From positions 1 through 50,724 of IMG/VR virus record IMGVR_UViG_3300027777_000051: DNA of 50,724 bases. One strand, 5' to 3'. This DNA comes from a virus. How positions within the stretch are numbered: the first letter of the stretch is position 1; every line of letters starts with the position of its first letter. Positions 17,501 to 26,542 of this stretch are shown one piece after another. The position numbers and the translations under genes are program-made. The notes beneath the pieces are model-generated. The model did no database searches. It was not told where the DNA came from and saw only the letters and a program-made list of their open reading frames with translations.

Positions 17501-20056
17501 ACGAATAGGTTCACCTTTTTCATCCTTCAACACACTATTCCCAAACCATTTCTTAAACTCAGGAGTATCAGTTTGTTTCTGCCTAGGTAAAGATGCAGAA
17601 CGAGTTCCTTCCGACCCATCACGATTAGAGTTAATCACTCCCTCTGAATGCTTAAATACAGTATCTAGCATCGAGAGATTATCCTTACCCAATCCAATCA
17701 ATCTGCCCAAAGCTTCTTTGAGTCTAGTGAGTATAGATTTCCCACCATCTATCCTGATGTTTGCTAGACGTTCTTGGAACTCATGGTCTTTAATTGCCTG
17801 AGCAATAAACTCGTCAATGTTACCCATAGCATATGCAGTAGCATGACCAACACCCTGTAAGCGGTTTAGTGCCTCGTCAGGATTACCAGCTACTCCATCC
17901 TTTCCGAACAACTCGTCATGAATACCAAGAGCCTTAGCAGTATCAATGTATGCCTTGATAACACCCTTAGCGTGTTCGTTCTTTCCGTTTTTAAGATACT
18001 CTTCTAGTTCGGCCAAATGCAAAGCACCCTGACCCTTAAAATTAGGAAACTTATGCACAGTCATTCCATGAACAGCTTCTTCTAATACTACCCTAGCATC
18101 AGCGGCAGAGTGAGTTCCGATGTTCACTTGGTCGTCAGTAGGGTCATAATGAGAGCGGACAATTTCTCCCTTCTCGTTGAGTAATTGATTAGTATCCAAT
18201 CTATCATCGTGATTCCATTTCACCCCAAGAGACTTAGTGTCAGACATATTAAGCAGAGCCTTAGCTAAAGGAGCATAAGGATGGTTTGGTAAGTCTGCTA
18301 AGTGCTGTAAGATGCTACCAGTTGTAGCTGCACCAGACTTGATGTGTGATTGTAGGGCAATTGGTATACCAATCTTTCCACCACCTACTCCAACAGTAGG
18401 AACACCTTTCGGGTCAAAGTCTACACCATATTTTCGTAACGTATGTTCAGACACTGTGCTACCAGCAGCATGGATAATCTCCCCGAATTTACCAGTAATA
18501 GGACGGACGAGATTGTAGTAATCAGTATCAGGTATATTCCCTCTACCCTTCTGTAATCCAATATACTTTGGACGAGTAGAGTCAGACGGTGGAGCATTAA
18601 CATTACCCTTCTGCTCGAACTGTTCAGCTACCAACTCTGCTTGAGTTTTCGGTTGAGTATTGTCATTACGTTGCTCACGTTCACGCGCTTTTGCCTCCTC
18701 AACTACAGGATTAACTTTAGGTAATACCGGAGGAGCAGTTACCTTAGAACCAATACCATTTTGCGCCAACTCCTCAACCTTAGCTTTCAAGAAATCTTGA
18801 GCATTGGCAGACACGGGCGCGGGCGAAGCCTGCGACGTGGGCAGCCCTGTGCTTTCATTAGAAGCTTTGGGAGTAGTTAACTTACTCTCAGTTAGTATAT
18901 CAGACGTTTTGGCTGGGCGCGAGGAGTTATTAACCTCAGGAGACGGCTCTTGCCAACGAGAGCCAGCCCCAATCTCTCCACCTTGGTAGTCAGTATCTTC
19001 CATCTTGTCGGGCAAAACAGACTTAGATAACTCAGCTTGGTGCAACTGTTCACGCATATCATCAGGGTGTAGGTCACGAAGCTGGTCGTTAATAGTCTGA
19101 GCCTTGGCCTTTTCGATAGGGTCAGTAATGTCAGATACCTTCTTGAGATTAGACAAGAACATCTGTTTGATACGCTTGTCATTAATCTGATAACGTCCTT
19201 GCTCATCTACAGCACTGTAAGGAGTCTCAGCTTCTCCACGCTCTGGAGTCTTAACATCGGCAGTTGTAGTCTCATTACCATTCGTAACTTCTGGTGCAGG
19301 TTCTTCGGCATGACCAGTTAATTTCGCAGCCCACTTAGCCTGACGGCTAAACAATGCACCACCAGCAACTTGAGCAGCTAGGTCTGTGCCAGATGGTAGC
19401 CCTTGACCAGTAGCTAGACCGATGCCAGTGTTAATGGCAGGATTCAATCCAGCACCCATCAATGTCCCTGCAATAGCCTTATTCTGTGCAAGACGTTCAA
19501 CAGCATCTTCCGCCCCTCTTCCAATCAATCTTCCAGCAACAGCCTTCCCAGCCCTTAAAGCATCCATTGACGGACGACCACCTGATGCAATAGCAGATGC
19601 TATAATATCAGTAGCGAGAGCAGTCTTAGGATTAGCAGCAGCAGCTTCTTCTGCAGCCTGCTGTTGAGCAGCATACAAAGCTTCTGGCTCGATAGCTTGT
19701 TGTGCTTTCTGTCCAACATAACCACCGCCAGATGCACCAATAATACCAGCACCAATTTCAATAGCTGGAACAGTAACAACTGCAGCTGGAGGAAAAGCTG
19801 CACCTACACTAGCAGCTAAAGGAGCACCAGCAGCCATACCACCAAAGAAGCCAACACCACCGCCAACATAACCACCAGCATGGGCAGCAGCTGTGCGACC
19901 GATAGTTCCAAGAGTCCCTACGCTAGGATTTTGTTGAGCAGCCTGTTCTTCTGTGGTTAAGAATACCAATGGCTTATTAGCATACTGTTGGGGATTGCCG
20001 CCAGCGTCAGCAATCTTTTGTAATTCTTCTGGGGTGGGTAAACGTGTGATAGGCAT
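14561..20056 (-). CDS. Giant polyvalent ejection-type virion protein with metallopeptidase-like and ADP-ribosyltransferase-like domains
   Basis: About 1831 residues. A Gly/Ala-rich hydrophobic stretch near 45-110 suggests membrane insertion. Near 660 is EEAVHGMTVH, matching the zincin-like peptidase of polyvalent phage proteins. Near 832-1005 is an ADP-ribosyltransferase-like domain (FKKWFGNS, LYHGT, GKGIYLTP, GYDGIVSYG, VVAFHPEQIKSA). The remaining 800 residues are helical and resemble internal virion or transglycosylase-type ejection proteins only in general character. Size and position at the end of the tail block fit a protein injected with the DNA, able to modify host proteins at once. 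ATG 20056 is preferred over a TTG at 20074 because it follows the upstream stop. Confidence 0.75.
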   Translation of the reverse strand: MPITRLPTPEELQKIADAGGNPQQYANKPLVFLTTEEQAAQQNPSVGTLGTIGRTAAAHAGGYVGGGVGFFGGMAAGAPLAASVGAAFPPAAVVTVPAIEIGAGIIGASGGGYVGQKAQQAIEPEALYAAQQQAAEEAAAANPKTALATDIIASAIASGGRPSMDALRAGKAVAGRLIGRGAEDAVERLAQNKAIAGTLMGAGLNPAINTGIGLATGQGLPSGTDLAAQVAGGALFSRQAKWAAKLTGHAEEPAPEVTNGNETTTADVKTPERGEAETPYSAVDEQGRYQINDKRIKQMFLSNLKKVSDITDPIEKAKAQTINDQLRDLHPDDMREQLHQAELSKSVLPDKMEDTDYQGGEIGAGSRWQEPSPEVNNSSRPAKTSDILTESKLTTPKASNESTGLPTSQASPAPVSANAQDFLKAKVEELAQNGIGSKVTAPPVLPKVNPVVEEAKAREREQRNDNTQPKTQAELVAEQFEQKGNVNAPPSDSTRPKYIGLQKGRGNIPDTDYYNLVRPITGKFGEIIHAAGSTVSEHTLRKYGVDFDPKGVPTVGVGGGKIGIPIALQSHIKSGAATTGSILQHLADLPNHPYAPLAKALLNMSDTKSLGVKWNHDDRLDTNQLLNEKGEIVRSHYDPTDDQVNIGTHSAADARVVLEEAVHGMTVHKFPNFKGQGALHLAELEEYLKNGKNEHAKGVIKAYIDTAKALGIHDELFGKDGVAGNPDEALNRLQGVGHATAYAMGNIDEFIAQAIKDHEFQERLANIRIDGGKSILTRLKEALGRLIGLGKDNLSMLDTVFKHSEGVINSNRDGSEGTRSASLPRQKQTDTPEFKKWFGNSVLKDEKGEPIRLYHGTNADIDSFKQSKEGTLGKGIYLTPNENTASAYAANNQFAEKVKGGMVYPVYAKLEKPLILTGGFHQSNIEALEKLGMPREKAADLVDKAMEDNGNLTGEIQAKAKAQGYDGIVSYGNGILHEVVAFHPEQIKSAIGNRGTFDPNEKSIVKSLPKPPEGQSHTPEELNLPKDKYMGKIGAAFRSVIDKVCDIPQKAAGLLADSATKALNRETELKGRWKNAIVQAGEGLSKIQKDRVMMAFNHELATKTSGLPLLRSAAERNFYNKARQLIDDSGKYRLSIGEPITEAKSVNGRTIYVKRNLKQDEFYFPGMANQKVQQTYRNNTDHAAIDKLDAIFHDYNTKTLGLSESASQERIDNYKKSLQGSIKNSDISHQDYFNAHRKAQGTPLPPSFRETDPVRNLERYFDRAAIDASHYEFMEKDHNVLAALGQDKDAWNNKVVGDKGISSLANNPAVKGLLEHWKGEPVSPAEGNEQSLSSLVSSAFISGPALELHKTVSNIVKTLSLSSNPIVLAKAVTHAVGNVMHGYNTAVENGVVKLTARSAMQMVDGNATAAERLQAASRIIRKVSTLNDLTTKVSTGLVQSMNEVIIPSKIARGAAGDITAQKFLKNLDPSYNPNKLYSPEEIKQLASRSANYIHGTGDIRSMPAWMLNDSEFSGFFSLAHWSIAQTNNFMKDIYEPATRGDIAPLITGIFGAAIGGYIIKELRQDIQGKKSTIPSLAEISASDKGLEGNKGLVAYNMIAAMQFAGFGGLLSQLAKYPFDAAYKNNPQGATFPMDEVASDLASTLHQVSTAIANDPNVNWVDLAKAVTMHTLSSNFQLSRIAINQGINHGLITGLPAEKKMLSDKMGQLRRFDMVEGLPYNEIDEASNPYMNLGQKKFKMEQDLPTAMQQLPSLVQNIMDTYHDKPDVMMSKLKSLKQNEYATFPSMENMPLSFMKYIGYLSRMEGADAAQEELMDYMKHKTINEVKSSAVP

Positions 20057-20060
20057 ATTA

Positions 20061-21593
20061 TTATTCGTAACCAAGTGAATCTAAGATAGAACCAGAAGCT
20101 CTACCTATTAAATGACCAACTCCTTTTGCAGCAGCTTTTAGCCCATGACCAGCAACAATAGCAGGAACAGTAACTGGTGCAGATATTAAAGCAGCTTCAC
20201 GACCTAGAGCAGGAAGGAATTGACTTCCTATTGTATTTTTCTTTTCATCCTGCTCTATCTCTGCCCATTGATGTTGCAACTTTTGCTTTTTTAGTTCTCT
20301 GTCTGTTATAGAATGCACAGCATCCATAGCTTTCTTTTGAAGGTCTGCAGATGCAGTTTGGATTGGGATATATTGTGGTTTCTCTGGAGTTCCTTGATTG
20401 TAGTATATTTGACCTGATGAATCAGCAGCATGGAGTTCGTCTACTGGAATAAGAGAATGCTGTTTATCTGGTGATACTCCGTATGAATTATTAAAATTTA
20501 CAGATGGTTGACCACCATCCGTTACTGGCATAGCTACAGACATAGGAGCATAAACTCCTGGTAATCCAGGAACTGGTTCATCTGATTGTGCACCAGCCAT
20601 TGCATTAGCCATACCAAATGGATTTCTGCGCATTGACACTTCACCAGTTAAGAGGTCAGTATACGGAGTATACATTTTCATTGAGTCTGGTTGACCACCA
20701 TACGGTGCGAGAGAGGACTCACGCAGAATATTAACTCTATTAGCTCCTAGTATATATGGAGATAATCCAAGTCGTTGTTGGTCTACTGAACTACCAAGCA
20801 TAGCTTGGGCTACTCCAGAATTAGCAATATATGGTGCAGCTTGTGCTTGTCCTTTAGCCAAACTGAGAGAACTATCTTCTGTGAACGGAAGTCTAGCTTG
20901 TTCACCTAACAGCTTAGTTCCAGTATTGGATTGTTGTAATCCATAGTTAGTAGCTTCTTGCGGAAGACCAGCTAACTGATATGTATTACGAGAGCCTTGT
21001 AATTGTTCATTGCCAAGTTCTGTGTTAGCCTGTTCTGGTATTACCCCGTTAACAGAACGAATAGATTCTAATTTCAATCTATTTGCAGCAGTCTGCTTAG
21101 CAAGATTAGATTCGTTAAGTAATCTATCAGCATCAGATTGAACTCCACCGTTTGAAGCAAAAATAGATTGAGTGCCTTGCTCATTAAGATTCGACGGCAT
21201 TAAATCATGATTAACCATTCCCGCAACATACGCTTTTTTAGCCCTATCGTAGTTAGTATCCTCCTCAGGGTTATCAGGATTAAATGGGGATGGCCCAGTA
21301 TATCCTGGGAGATTACGCATCGGGATTTTATCTACTAAATCACCAAACGTCTTCTGTTGAATATTCTGGTTGATTTGAGCCAGTAATGGTGCATTTGCTA
21401 TTGCACTGTTTAACTCCATAGCCCTTCCAGCAGAAGAATTAAACATTCTACCGAGAAGGTTTGGCTGTTTCATCAACGGAACAACCTCACCGTTCGCATT
21501 TACAGGTTGACCATCTTTAACCCCAATAGCATCAGGGTTACGTCCATACGAATAGGCTAAATTGCCCAATAAATTAAAAGCTAAGTCAGACAT
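20061..21593 (-). CDS. Putative internal virion protein, 510 aa
   Basis: No family recognised. The protein is rich in Gln, Asn, Ala and Ser, with low-complexity helical stretches and a Gly/Ala-rich hydrophobic end (ISAPVTVPAIVAGHGLKAAA). It lies between two other large Ala/Gln-rich proteins, immediately upstream of the giant ejection-type protein. That position matches internal or ejection proteins of podoviruses. Role inferred from context. Confidence 0.6.
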   Translation of the reverse strand: MSDLAFNLLGNLAYSYGRNPDAIGVKDGQPVNANGEVVPLMKQPNLLGRMFNSSAGRAMELNSAIANAPLLAQINQNIQQKTFGDLVDKIPMRNLPGYTGPSPFNPDNPEEDTNYDRAKKAYVAGMVNHDLMPSNLNEQGTQSIFASNGGVQSDADRLLNESNLAKQTAANRLKLESIRSVNGVIPEQANTELGNEQLQGSRNTYQLAGLPQEATNYGLQQSNTGTKLLGEQARLPFTEDSSLSLAKGQAQAAPYIANSGVAQAMLGSSVDQQRLGLSPYILGANRVNILRESSLAPYGGQPDSMKMYTPYTDLLTGEVSMRRNPFGMANAMAGAQSDEPVPGLPGVYAPMSVAMPVTDGGQPSVNFNNSYGVSPDKQHSLIPVDELHAADSSGQIYYNQGTPEKPQYIPIQTASADLQKKAMDAVHSITDRELKKQKLQHQWAEIEQDEKKNTIGSQFLPALGREAALISAPVTVPAIVAGHGLKAAAKGVGHLIGRASGSILDSLGYE

Positions 21594-21602
21594 ATAGTTA
21601 TA

Positions 21603-22295
21603 TTATTTAAAGTAACTCTCTACTTGGTCTTGATAGTGGTTAATCTTATCCTGTATTCCAAAAGGATTATTTACTGCGTTAGCTGTTTTGTGATATGCGT
21701 CTGCTAAGCTATTAACATAGTCATGACCTGCTTGATTAAAAGTTCGAATACCCTGTGCATTAGCAGGATTCAAATGCGCATCAGTGAACTTCGGAACAGC
21801 AGTAGCTGATGCTGCACCATTAGTCGCTGATGCTGCACTACCAGCTGCAGCAGCCGTAGGACTAGAAGTCGGTATACCACCCATATCAGGTGCACCAGCA
21901 AAAGCTGGAGAAGCACCACCGTTTTGGCTGTTAATACCAGCATGAATTTGTGCCTCAGATTTCATGGGTGCTCCATGTGATACCACCTGCTTAACAGCAT
22001 CCTTTGCCTTGTCGAATGCACCACCTAACCGTCCTCTTACCATAGTAGATTGTGCCATGTCAGCACCAGACTGTTGCATTTTCATTGCTTCATTTTGAGA
22101 GTCTAGTGATGCTTTACCGATTAGCTGACTATTATCCTCAACAGTAGGAGCTTGGAAAGGGGTATACTTAGCATTAAAGAATGAGTAAGGGTCGGTCATT
22201 CTTTGGAAGTTCTGTTTGGCTACTAGCTGTTTATTAGAAACTGGCCCATTATACAGTGGGTCAACAGCATCTAAACTCTCGGTGAGATTATCCAT
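21603..22295 (-). CDS. Putative internal virion protein, 230 aa
   Basis: Unrecognised. Middle region is Ala/Gly/Ser-rich (AAAAGSAASATNGAASATAV) and flanked by Gln- and Asn-rich helices. It shares a one-base overlap with the upstream gene (22295) and a 9-base gap to the next. Composition and place suggest a member of the ejection-protein set. Confidence 0.58.
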   Translation of the reverse strand: MDNLTESLDAVDPLYNGPVSNKQLVAKQNFQRMTDPYSFFNAKYTPFQAPTVEDNSQLIGKASLDSQNEAMKMQQSGADMAQSTMVRGRLGGAFDKAKDAVKQVVSHGAPMKSEAQIHAGINSQNGGASPAFAGAPDMGGIPTSSPTAAAAGSAASATNGAASATAVPKFTDAHLNPANAQGIRTFNQAGHDYVNSLADAYHKTANAVNNPFGIQDKINHYQDQVESYFK

Positions 22296-23401
22296 TATAC
22301 TCCTTGTAGTTCAGCAACCATGTTAGTATAGCGATTGAGTGCAGATTCTTTCTTTCCGTTCTTAATGTCTTTCACGCAATCGGTAACTACTCCATAGATA
22401 TATTCCAACTCTTTATCCGTGAGCATAGGAACGATACTTGGCGCAGTCTTGTAATACTCAACCACAAGAACGGCAGGAACATATTCATCACGGAACTTGC
22501 GTAATACTTCCAACTCCTCACAATCATCAGGCAATCCCTTATACTCACAGCAAGCAGTAGTCAAGTAGCAACCACCAGAAGCATTTTGACTTGTAGTAGT
22601 TCCTTTCGACGCAGATGATACACCGGCTAATTGATTACCAAATGACGATGCAAAGGAGAATGGGGTAGAGAGTGTGGCATTAGCTTGAGTAGGATTGAAC
22701 TGGCTAAGACCAAAGTTGGTGGATGTATTACCAGCTTGGTTAATAGCATTGATAGGATTAAACGCAGTGTTCTGCGACTGAGCCACAGCATTAGACGCGC
22801 CAAGAGCATTACCAAGAGCCACTCGTTTAGCCTGTAAAGCATTGCCAAAGTTCATTGCATTAGCAACCGTGTTCATCGGATTGGATAATCCAAGATTACC
22901 GGTAGCAGCATTAGATTGATTCAAAGACCGTTCTACGGCACTTTCCTCCCCACCAGACAGACCATTAAGGTTAATAGAATTAACAAGATTGGACGCTTGG
23001 CTATTATTCGCTGCTTGAGCTGGATTGAGTAGATTCGTTAGTCCAGAACCCATCAACGCATATAATCCACCAGCACCGGCAAGATTATCAGCTGCTCCTA
23101 GAGTTTGTTGTTGAGTTAGGTCAGTCCCAGCCTTAGCATATCCAGGAGCATAAGTGTTTAACTGGTTAAGCCCAGACGCAGTATACATCGGATTAGCATT
23201 GGCCGCAGCCCCAGCTAACTCGTTAGTAACAGGTGCAACTTGATTGGTTGTCGTGGCTAAAGACTGAGGAAGATACTGGTTGTATAATGCCAGCATCTGT
23301 TGAGGAGTGGCTTGAGGAGTAGTTGAACCTTTAGATGCACCACCACCGCCAGAATAGTAACGAAGACCGAGTCGTTTCTCGATTAGAGAATTATGAATCA
23401 T
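22295..23401 (-). CDS. Virion-associated protein with C-terminal CYLTTAC (CFI-box-like) domain
   Basis: The first 270 residues are Asn/Ala/Gln/Leu-rich with a GGGGASKGSTTPQATPQQML start, typical of phage internal or tail proteins. The last 95 residues are a distinct cysteine-bearing domain beginning GGCYLTTACCEYKGLPDDCE, followed by LRKFRDEYV and a helical end. That block is widespread at the C-termini of otherwise unrelated proteins, often annotated CFI-box-CTERM. Its function is not known to me. Two joined modules of such different composition suggest fusion. An exact sigma-54 consensus lies about 190 bases upstream. Confidence 0.7.
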   Translation of the reverse strand: MIHNSLIEKRLGLRYYSGGGGASKGSTTPQATPQQMLALYNQYLPQSLATTTNQVAPVTNELAGAAANANPMYTASGLNQLNTYAPGYAKAGTDLTQQQTLGAADNLAGAGGLYALMGSGLTNLLNPAQAANNSQASNLVNSINLNGLSGGEESAVERSLNQSNAATGNLGLSNPMNTVANAMNFGNALQAKRVALGNALGASNAVAQSQNTAFNPINAINQAGNTSTNFGLSQFNPTQANATLSTPFSFASSFGNQLAGVSSASKGTTTSQNASGGCYLTTACCEYKGLPDDCEELEVLRKFRDEYVPAVLVVEYYKTAPSIVPMLTDKELEYIYGVVTDCVKDIKNGKKESALNRYTNMVAELQGV

Positions 23402-23405
23402 AAGA

Positions 23406-23768
23406 TTAAGTTAGTTTAGTGTAAAGTTTGTTAGTGTTAAATTTCCTGTGCGACCCGTGACGAATAGCTTCGAGTTTATATTCTGGCCATTGTTCTCTAG
23501 CCCTTCTAGCAAATGCTTTTAGATTAGTTAGGTTCATTGCTAGATTCTCTGTGACAAACACAATCTTCTGTTCATCGTCCTTTACAGCAAGAATCATGCC
23601 AGTTAATTGGTTATCAGAATTGACCGAATAGAACATAGTCCCATCATGAATACCATCTCGTATCATTGAGGCAATACGAGGTTCTTCTAATCCCATGAAC
23701 GTAGTAGTTCCTCTGTTCAATAATACAAAGTCGACTAAGTCACGAATAGTTAAATAAGTTTTGCTCAT
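23406..23768 (-). CDS. Hypothetical protein, possibly GNAT-like fold, 120 aa
   Basis: ATG 23768 overlaps the upstream stop (TGA 23767-23765). A longer in-frame start would lie inside that gene. The order of segments (FYSVNSDNQLTGMILAV, KIVFVTEN, LKAFARRAREQWP) resembles the strands and helix of an acetyltransferase-like fold, without a clear acetyl-CoA loop. Such small genes often sit between tail genes. Low certainty about function. Confidence 0.55.
   Translation of the reverse strand: MSKTYLTIRDLVDFVLLNRGTTTFMGLEEPRIASMIRDGIHDGTMFYSVNSDNQLTGMILAVKDDEQKIVFVTENLAMNLTNLKAFARRAREQWPEYKLEAIRHGSHRKFNTNKLYTKLT
23587..23601 (-). promoter_or_regulatory. Intragenic sigma-54 consensus upstream of the ejection-protein block
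   Basis: On the minus strand the sequence is TGGCATGATTCTTGC, an exact TGGCAY-N5-TTGC match. It lies within the 23406-23768 gene and points at the 22295-23401 gene and those after it, with an expected start near 23575. It could be chance within coding sequence, but the spacing and all key bases are right and it matches the capsid promoter core at every base. Confidence 0.6.
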
Positions 23769-25561
23769 TTTGTTGTGGACTGTGTCATGAGAGGATTCAT
23801 ATTGTCCGATTCCTGAACCATCATCGAGACGTATGTCAATGAACCAGAACCAGTCCATTCAACAAGAGGAAATGATTTCCACCCTTGCTGCGCATTTAGA
23901 AAAGAGAATAACACACTAGATACCTGTGTATTGAGGTCTGGCATGTTAACTAACCCACTATACGGATATGCTGGCGGGATATACTTAATGTCCTTGGTCT
24001 GAGTAGTTGGGTCAGTAAGACGATTATCAGTGAATGGTATAGCACTGATAGTGCAATCGGAAGTGATGTTATTCAACACACAGCGTATGTTATTCACTGA
24101 CTGTGACATCTTCGGCGCACCAGATAATGCTCCTAGACGGACATATGCAGTAGCATAATCTATCCCACCATACAGGGTATATAATTCATCATCCTCAGTA
24201 ATACAGTATAACCGTTGTATAGACAACTCAATTTTAGCTAATGCCTTAATCAATTTACCACCTGTTTGTGAGGTATCAAATGATGTCCAACAGCCGAGGA
24301 TAGTATCATAGATAACTAGCAAAGGTCCGAAGATAGTGTTCACTCCGTATATCTCATAGTTGTCGTATAGGATGGCAGCAGCTAGGTTAGCATCCTGCAC
24401 AATACCTTTGAACGTAGAGGAGATAGTCGCCGAGAACTGACTATTGCGCCCTTCGTTTTGCTGTTGTTGGATAGCATTGAAAGAACGGATACCAGTAAGG
24501 TCAATGAATTTAGTATCACCTAACGAATCTAGTATGGCACGGTCTGATAGACATGTAGCATTAAACAGGAATGTCCGGATGAAAGTATACTCTCCAAATA
24601 GTGTCGGGGCGGTAGGAGAAGTATTCTGAGTTACAATGAAATTAGCATTAGACGCAGCAACAAATATACCACCAGATGACGCTGGACGTAAGCAAGTAAT
24701 ACCACCAACTCCAACAGAGTATGCAGTAGTAGAGGCATCTCCACCGCCATGTTGCGTGAACGGAGGAATGGTAGTGTTGTCAGCCAATCCAAAAGGAACA
24801 TTCACCATAAAGTCTAACGGACGACCAGACACAGAACGATAAATAAATCCACCGTCTTGTGACGCTACGTATAACACTCCGTTATTCCATGCCATGACAT
24901 TACCGATAGGAACATACTCACGTTGGTCACCGTCAGTAGCGACGGTTACGTTAGTGTTGTCAGTATATGTGATGTGCCACTGTCCATAGCTCTGGGTTGT
25001 CTTGACATGTATTCCACCGCCAGCGTCTAGATATATAAACTGTGGTTGGTTAATATTATCCTGAACCAGAAGTCCGGGATTATTACCAGCATTAGCACCA
25101 ATTACATTAGACAATTGTATCCCACCAGCAGGGTTAGATGTTCCAGTATTCCCACCAGTAGTCCCTGCATTAGCAAGACGGACGTAATTAGTAGTCCCGA
25201 CTGGAACAACACATGTCCAGTAACGAGGAGCAGTTGTTGACATATCAAATCCAGTAATCTTAGTCCAACCAGTGTCAGTATAGTATCGGTAATATGCACT
25301 ACCGGCGACGAATAGAATTAAGTAATTGCCGAAAGTAACTAACTCTTGTTTAAGCCCTGTCGGTGCAGCAGGGTCTTTGATTCCGTTTTTGATAGGCTGT
25401 AATACGTCATACCGATTACGAACATTAAACGCTTCACGATACTGATTATACCCAATGTCGTATGGATTACTACCTAACTTATACTTAGTATTCACTGGTA
25501 GACGAGTATCGTCCACTAGCAAGTTCATTCCCCCAGAGAAACTATTTTGAGTAAATTCCAT
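23765..25561 (-). CDS. Putative tail tube/nozzle protein (gp12-like position)
   Basis: 598 residues, beta-rich with many aromatic and Gly/Asn/Thr turns (e.g. FGNYLILFVAGSAYYRYY). The start MEFTQNSFSGGMNLLVDDTR, with a nearby plea for ordered input parameters, resembles the large tail nozzle or stabilisation proteins of podoviruses. Gene order supports this: it follows a smaller adaptor-like gene and precedes internal proteins, as tail tubular A and B do in T7-type phages. No enzymatic motif seen. Confidence 0.6.
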   Translation of the reverse strand: MEFTQNSFSGGMNLLVDDTRLPVNTKYKLGSNPYDIGYNQYREAFNVRNRYDVLQPIKNGIKDPAAPTGLKQELVTFGNYLILFVAGSAYYRYYTDTGWTKITGFDMSTTAPRYWTCVVPVGTTNYVRLANAGTTGGNTGTSNPAGGIQLSNVIGANAGNNPGLLVQDNINQPQFIYLDAGGGIHVKTTQSYGQWHITYTDNTNVTVATDGDQREYVPIGNVMAWNNGVLYVASQDGGFIYRSVSGRPLDFMVNVPFGLADNTTIPPFTQHGGGDASTTAYSVGVGGITCLRPASSGGIFVAASNANFIVTQNTSPTAPTLFGEYTFIRTFLFNATCLSDRAILDSLGDTKFIDLTGIRSFNAIQQQQNEGRNSQFSATISSTFKGIVQDANLAAAILYDNYEIYGVNTIFGPLLVIYDTILGCWTSFDTSQTGGKLIKALAKIELSIQRLYCITEDDELYTLYGGIDYATAYVRLGALSGAPKMSQSVNNIRCVLNNITSDCTISAIPFTDNRLTDPTTQTKDIKYIPPAYPYSGLVNMPDLNTQVSSVLFSFLNAQQGWKSFPLVEWTGSGSLTYVSMMVQESDNMNPLMTQSTTK

Positions 25562-25566
25562 ATCTA

Positions 25567-26541
25567 TTAGCGTCCAGTTATACGATATGCATATCTCCAG
25601 TCTCTCCCAAACCCAACACGAGGATTAATCTCGTCATGAGGATTAGCACACATGGATACAACATCGTCAGTCCCACGGTTAGCGTCTTCATGAATCTGGG
25701 CAAGAGATTGAGTAGCTTTCTGTTGGTATGAGATAGCAGCTTGTAAGTTACCTGACTCTTCGTAGTAGAGCTGGAGAACCTTATTAACTAGCACATTATC
25801 ATACCCAACTGCCGGAAACTCGTCATTATCATTCTCGAGATACGGTAGGGCTTTCTTGTATAGCACTTCTACCCAACCTAATAGCGGGTTAATGTTCGGT
25901 GGATACCAAGGAGAAGTAGAAATGTCTACAATCTGGAACTTAGCCTTGAGTTTGTCGTTAGCAATATATGATATCTGATTACCATCGATGTCACTCGCAT
26001 ACACATCATACGTCGAGTGTGCATTTTTAGTGAGAGACGATACGTCAAGATATGCATTAACTGTCTCCTTACTCAATGCATCCATCGTCACAGATTCAGA
26101 GATATTTGCTGACCCATCAACAGCACCAGAGATATTCACAACTATTGGTGGATTCTCTACGGCTTTTACTGTCAAAACTAACGTAGACTGATTAGTTAAT
26201 GACGTTTGCAAAGTCTGGAGATTTTTAACCCGCCAGTTTCTCCAGCCATCAGGCCAGTTAAACTGGTTATATCTCGGGCGCATTTGTGACAGAGTTATGG
26301 CAATCTGAGAGTATTGTTCTCTCATTGCCCGTATCTGTCCGACGTAGTCAGGTAATGCTATCGTCTGGTTAGCATTAATCTTAAAGCACTGCTCTTCCAA
26401 ACATCCTGCCATGTCAGATTGCTGATACAATTCAACAGCAGCTTCGTTTACGAACCGAAGCATAACTGAGCGTTGAGAATCAACAGATGGGTTCATACCC
26501 ATCTTCTTACCGACTTGTGAGAGGATGTAGGAGAGAGGCAT
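25567..26541 (-). CDS. Putative head-tail adaptor / tail tubular A-like protein
   Basis: About 324 residues starting MPLSYILSQVGKKMGMNPSV, with early helices (MLRFVNEAAVELYQQSDM), then a beta-rich middle and a helical end (QAAISYQQKATQSLAQIHED) like gp11-type adaptors. A longer frame beginning at 26613 would run into the upstream gene, so ATG 26541 is chosen, just past that gene's stop. Assignment rests on general pattern and order. Confidence 0.55.
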   Translation of the reverse strand: MPLSYILSQVGKKMGMNPSVDSQRSVMLRFVNEAAVELYQQSDMAGCLEEQCFKINANQTIALPDYVGQIRAMREQYSQIAITLSQMRPRYNQFNWPDGWRNWRVKNLQTLQTSLTNQSTLVLTVKAVENPPIVVNISGAVDGSANISESVTMDALSKETVNAYLDVSSLTKNAHSTYDVYASDIDGNQISYIANDKLKAKFQIVDISTSPWYPPNINPLLGWVEVLYKKALPYLENDNDEFPAVGYDNVLVNKVLQLYYEESGNLQAAISYQQKATQSLAQIHEDANRGTDDVVSMCANPHDEINPRVGFGRDWRYAYRITGR

Positions 26542-26542
26542 A

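Noticed and set aside
19420-19436. Minus-strand TGGCATCGGTCTAGC inside the giant gene
   Set aside because: The -12 box is TAGC rather than TTGC and the place is deep inside a gene with nothing starting downstream.
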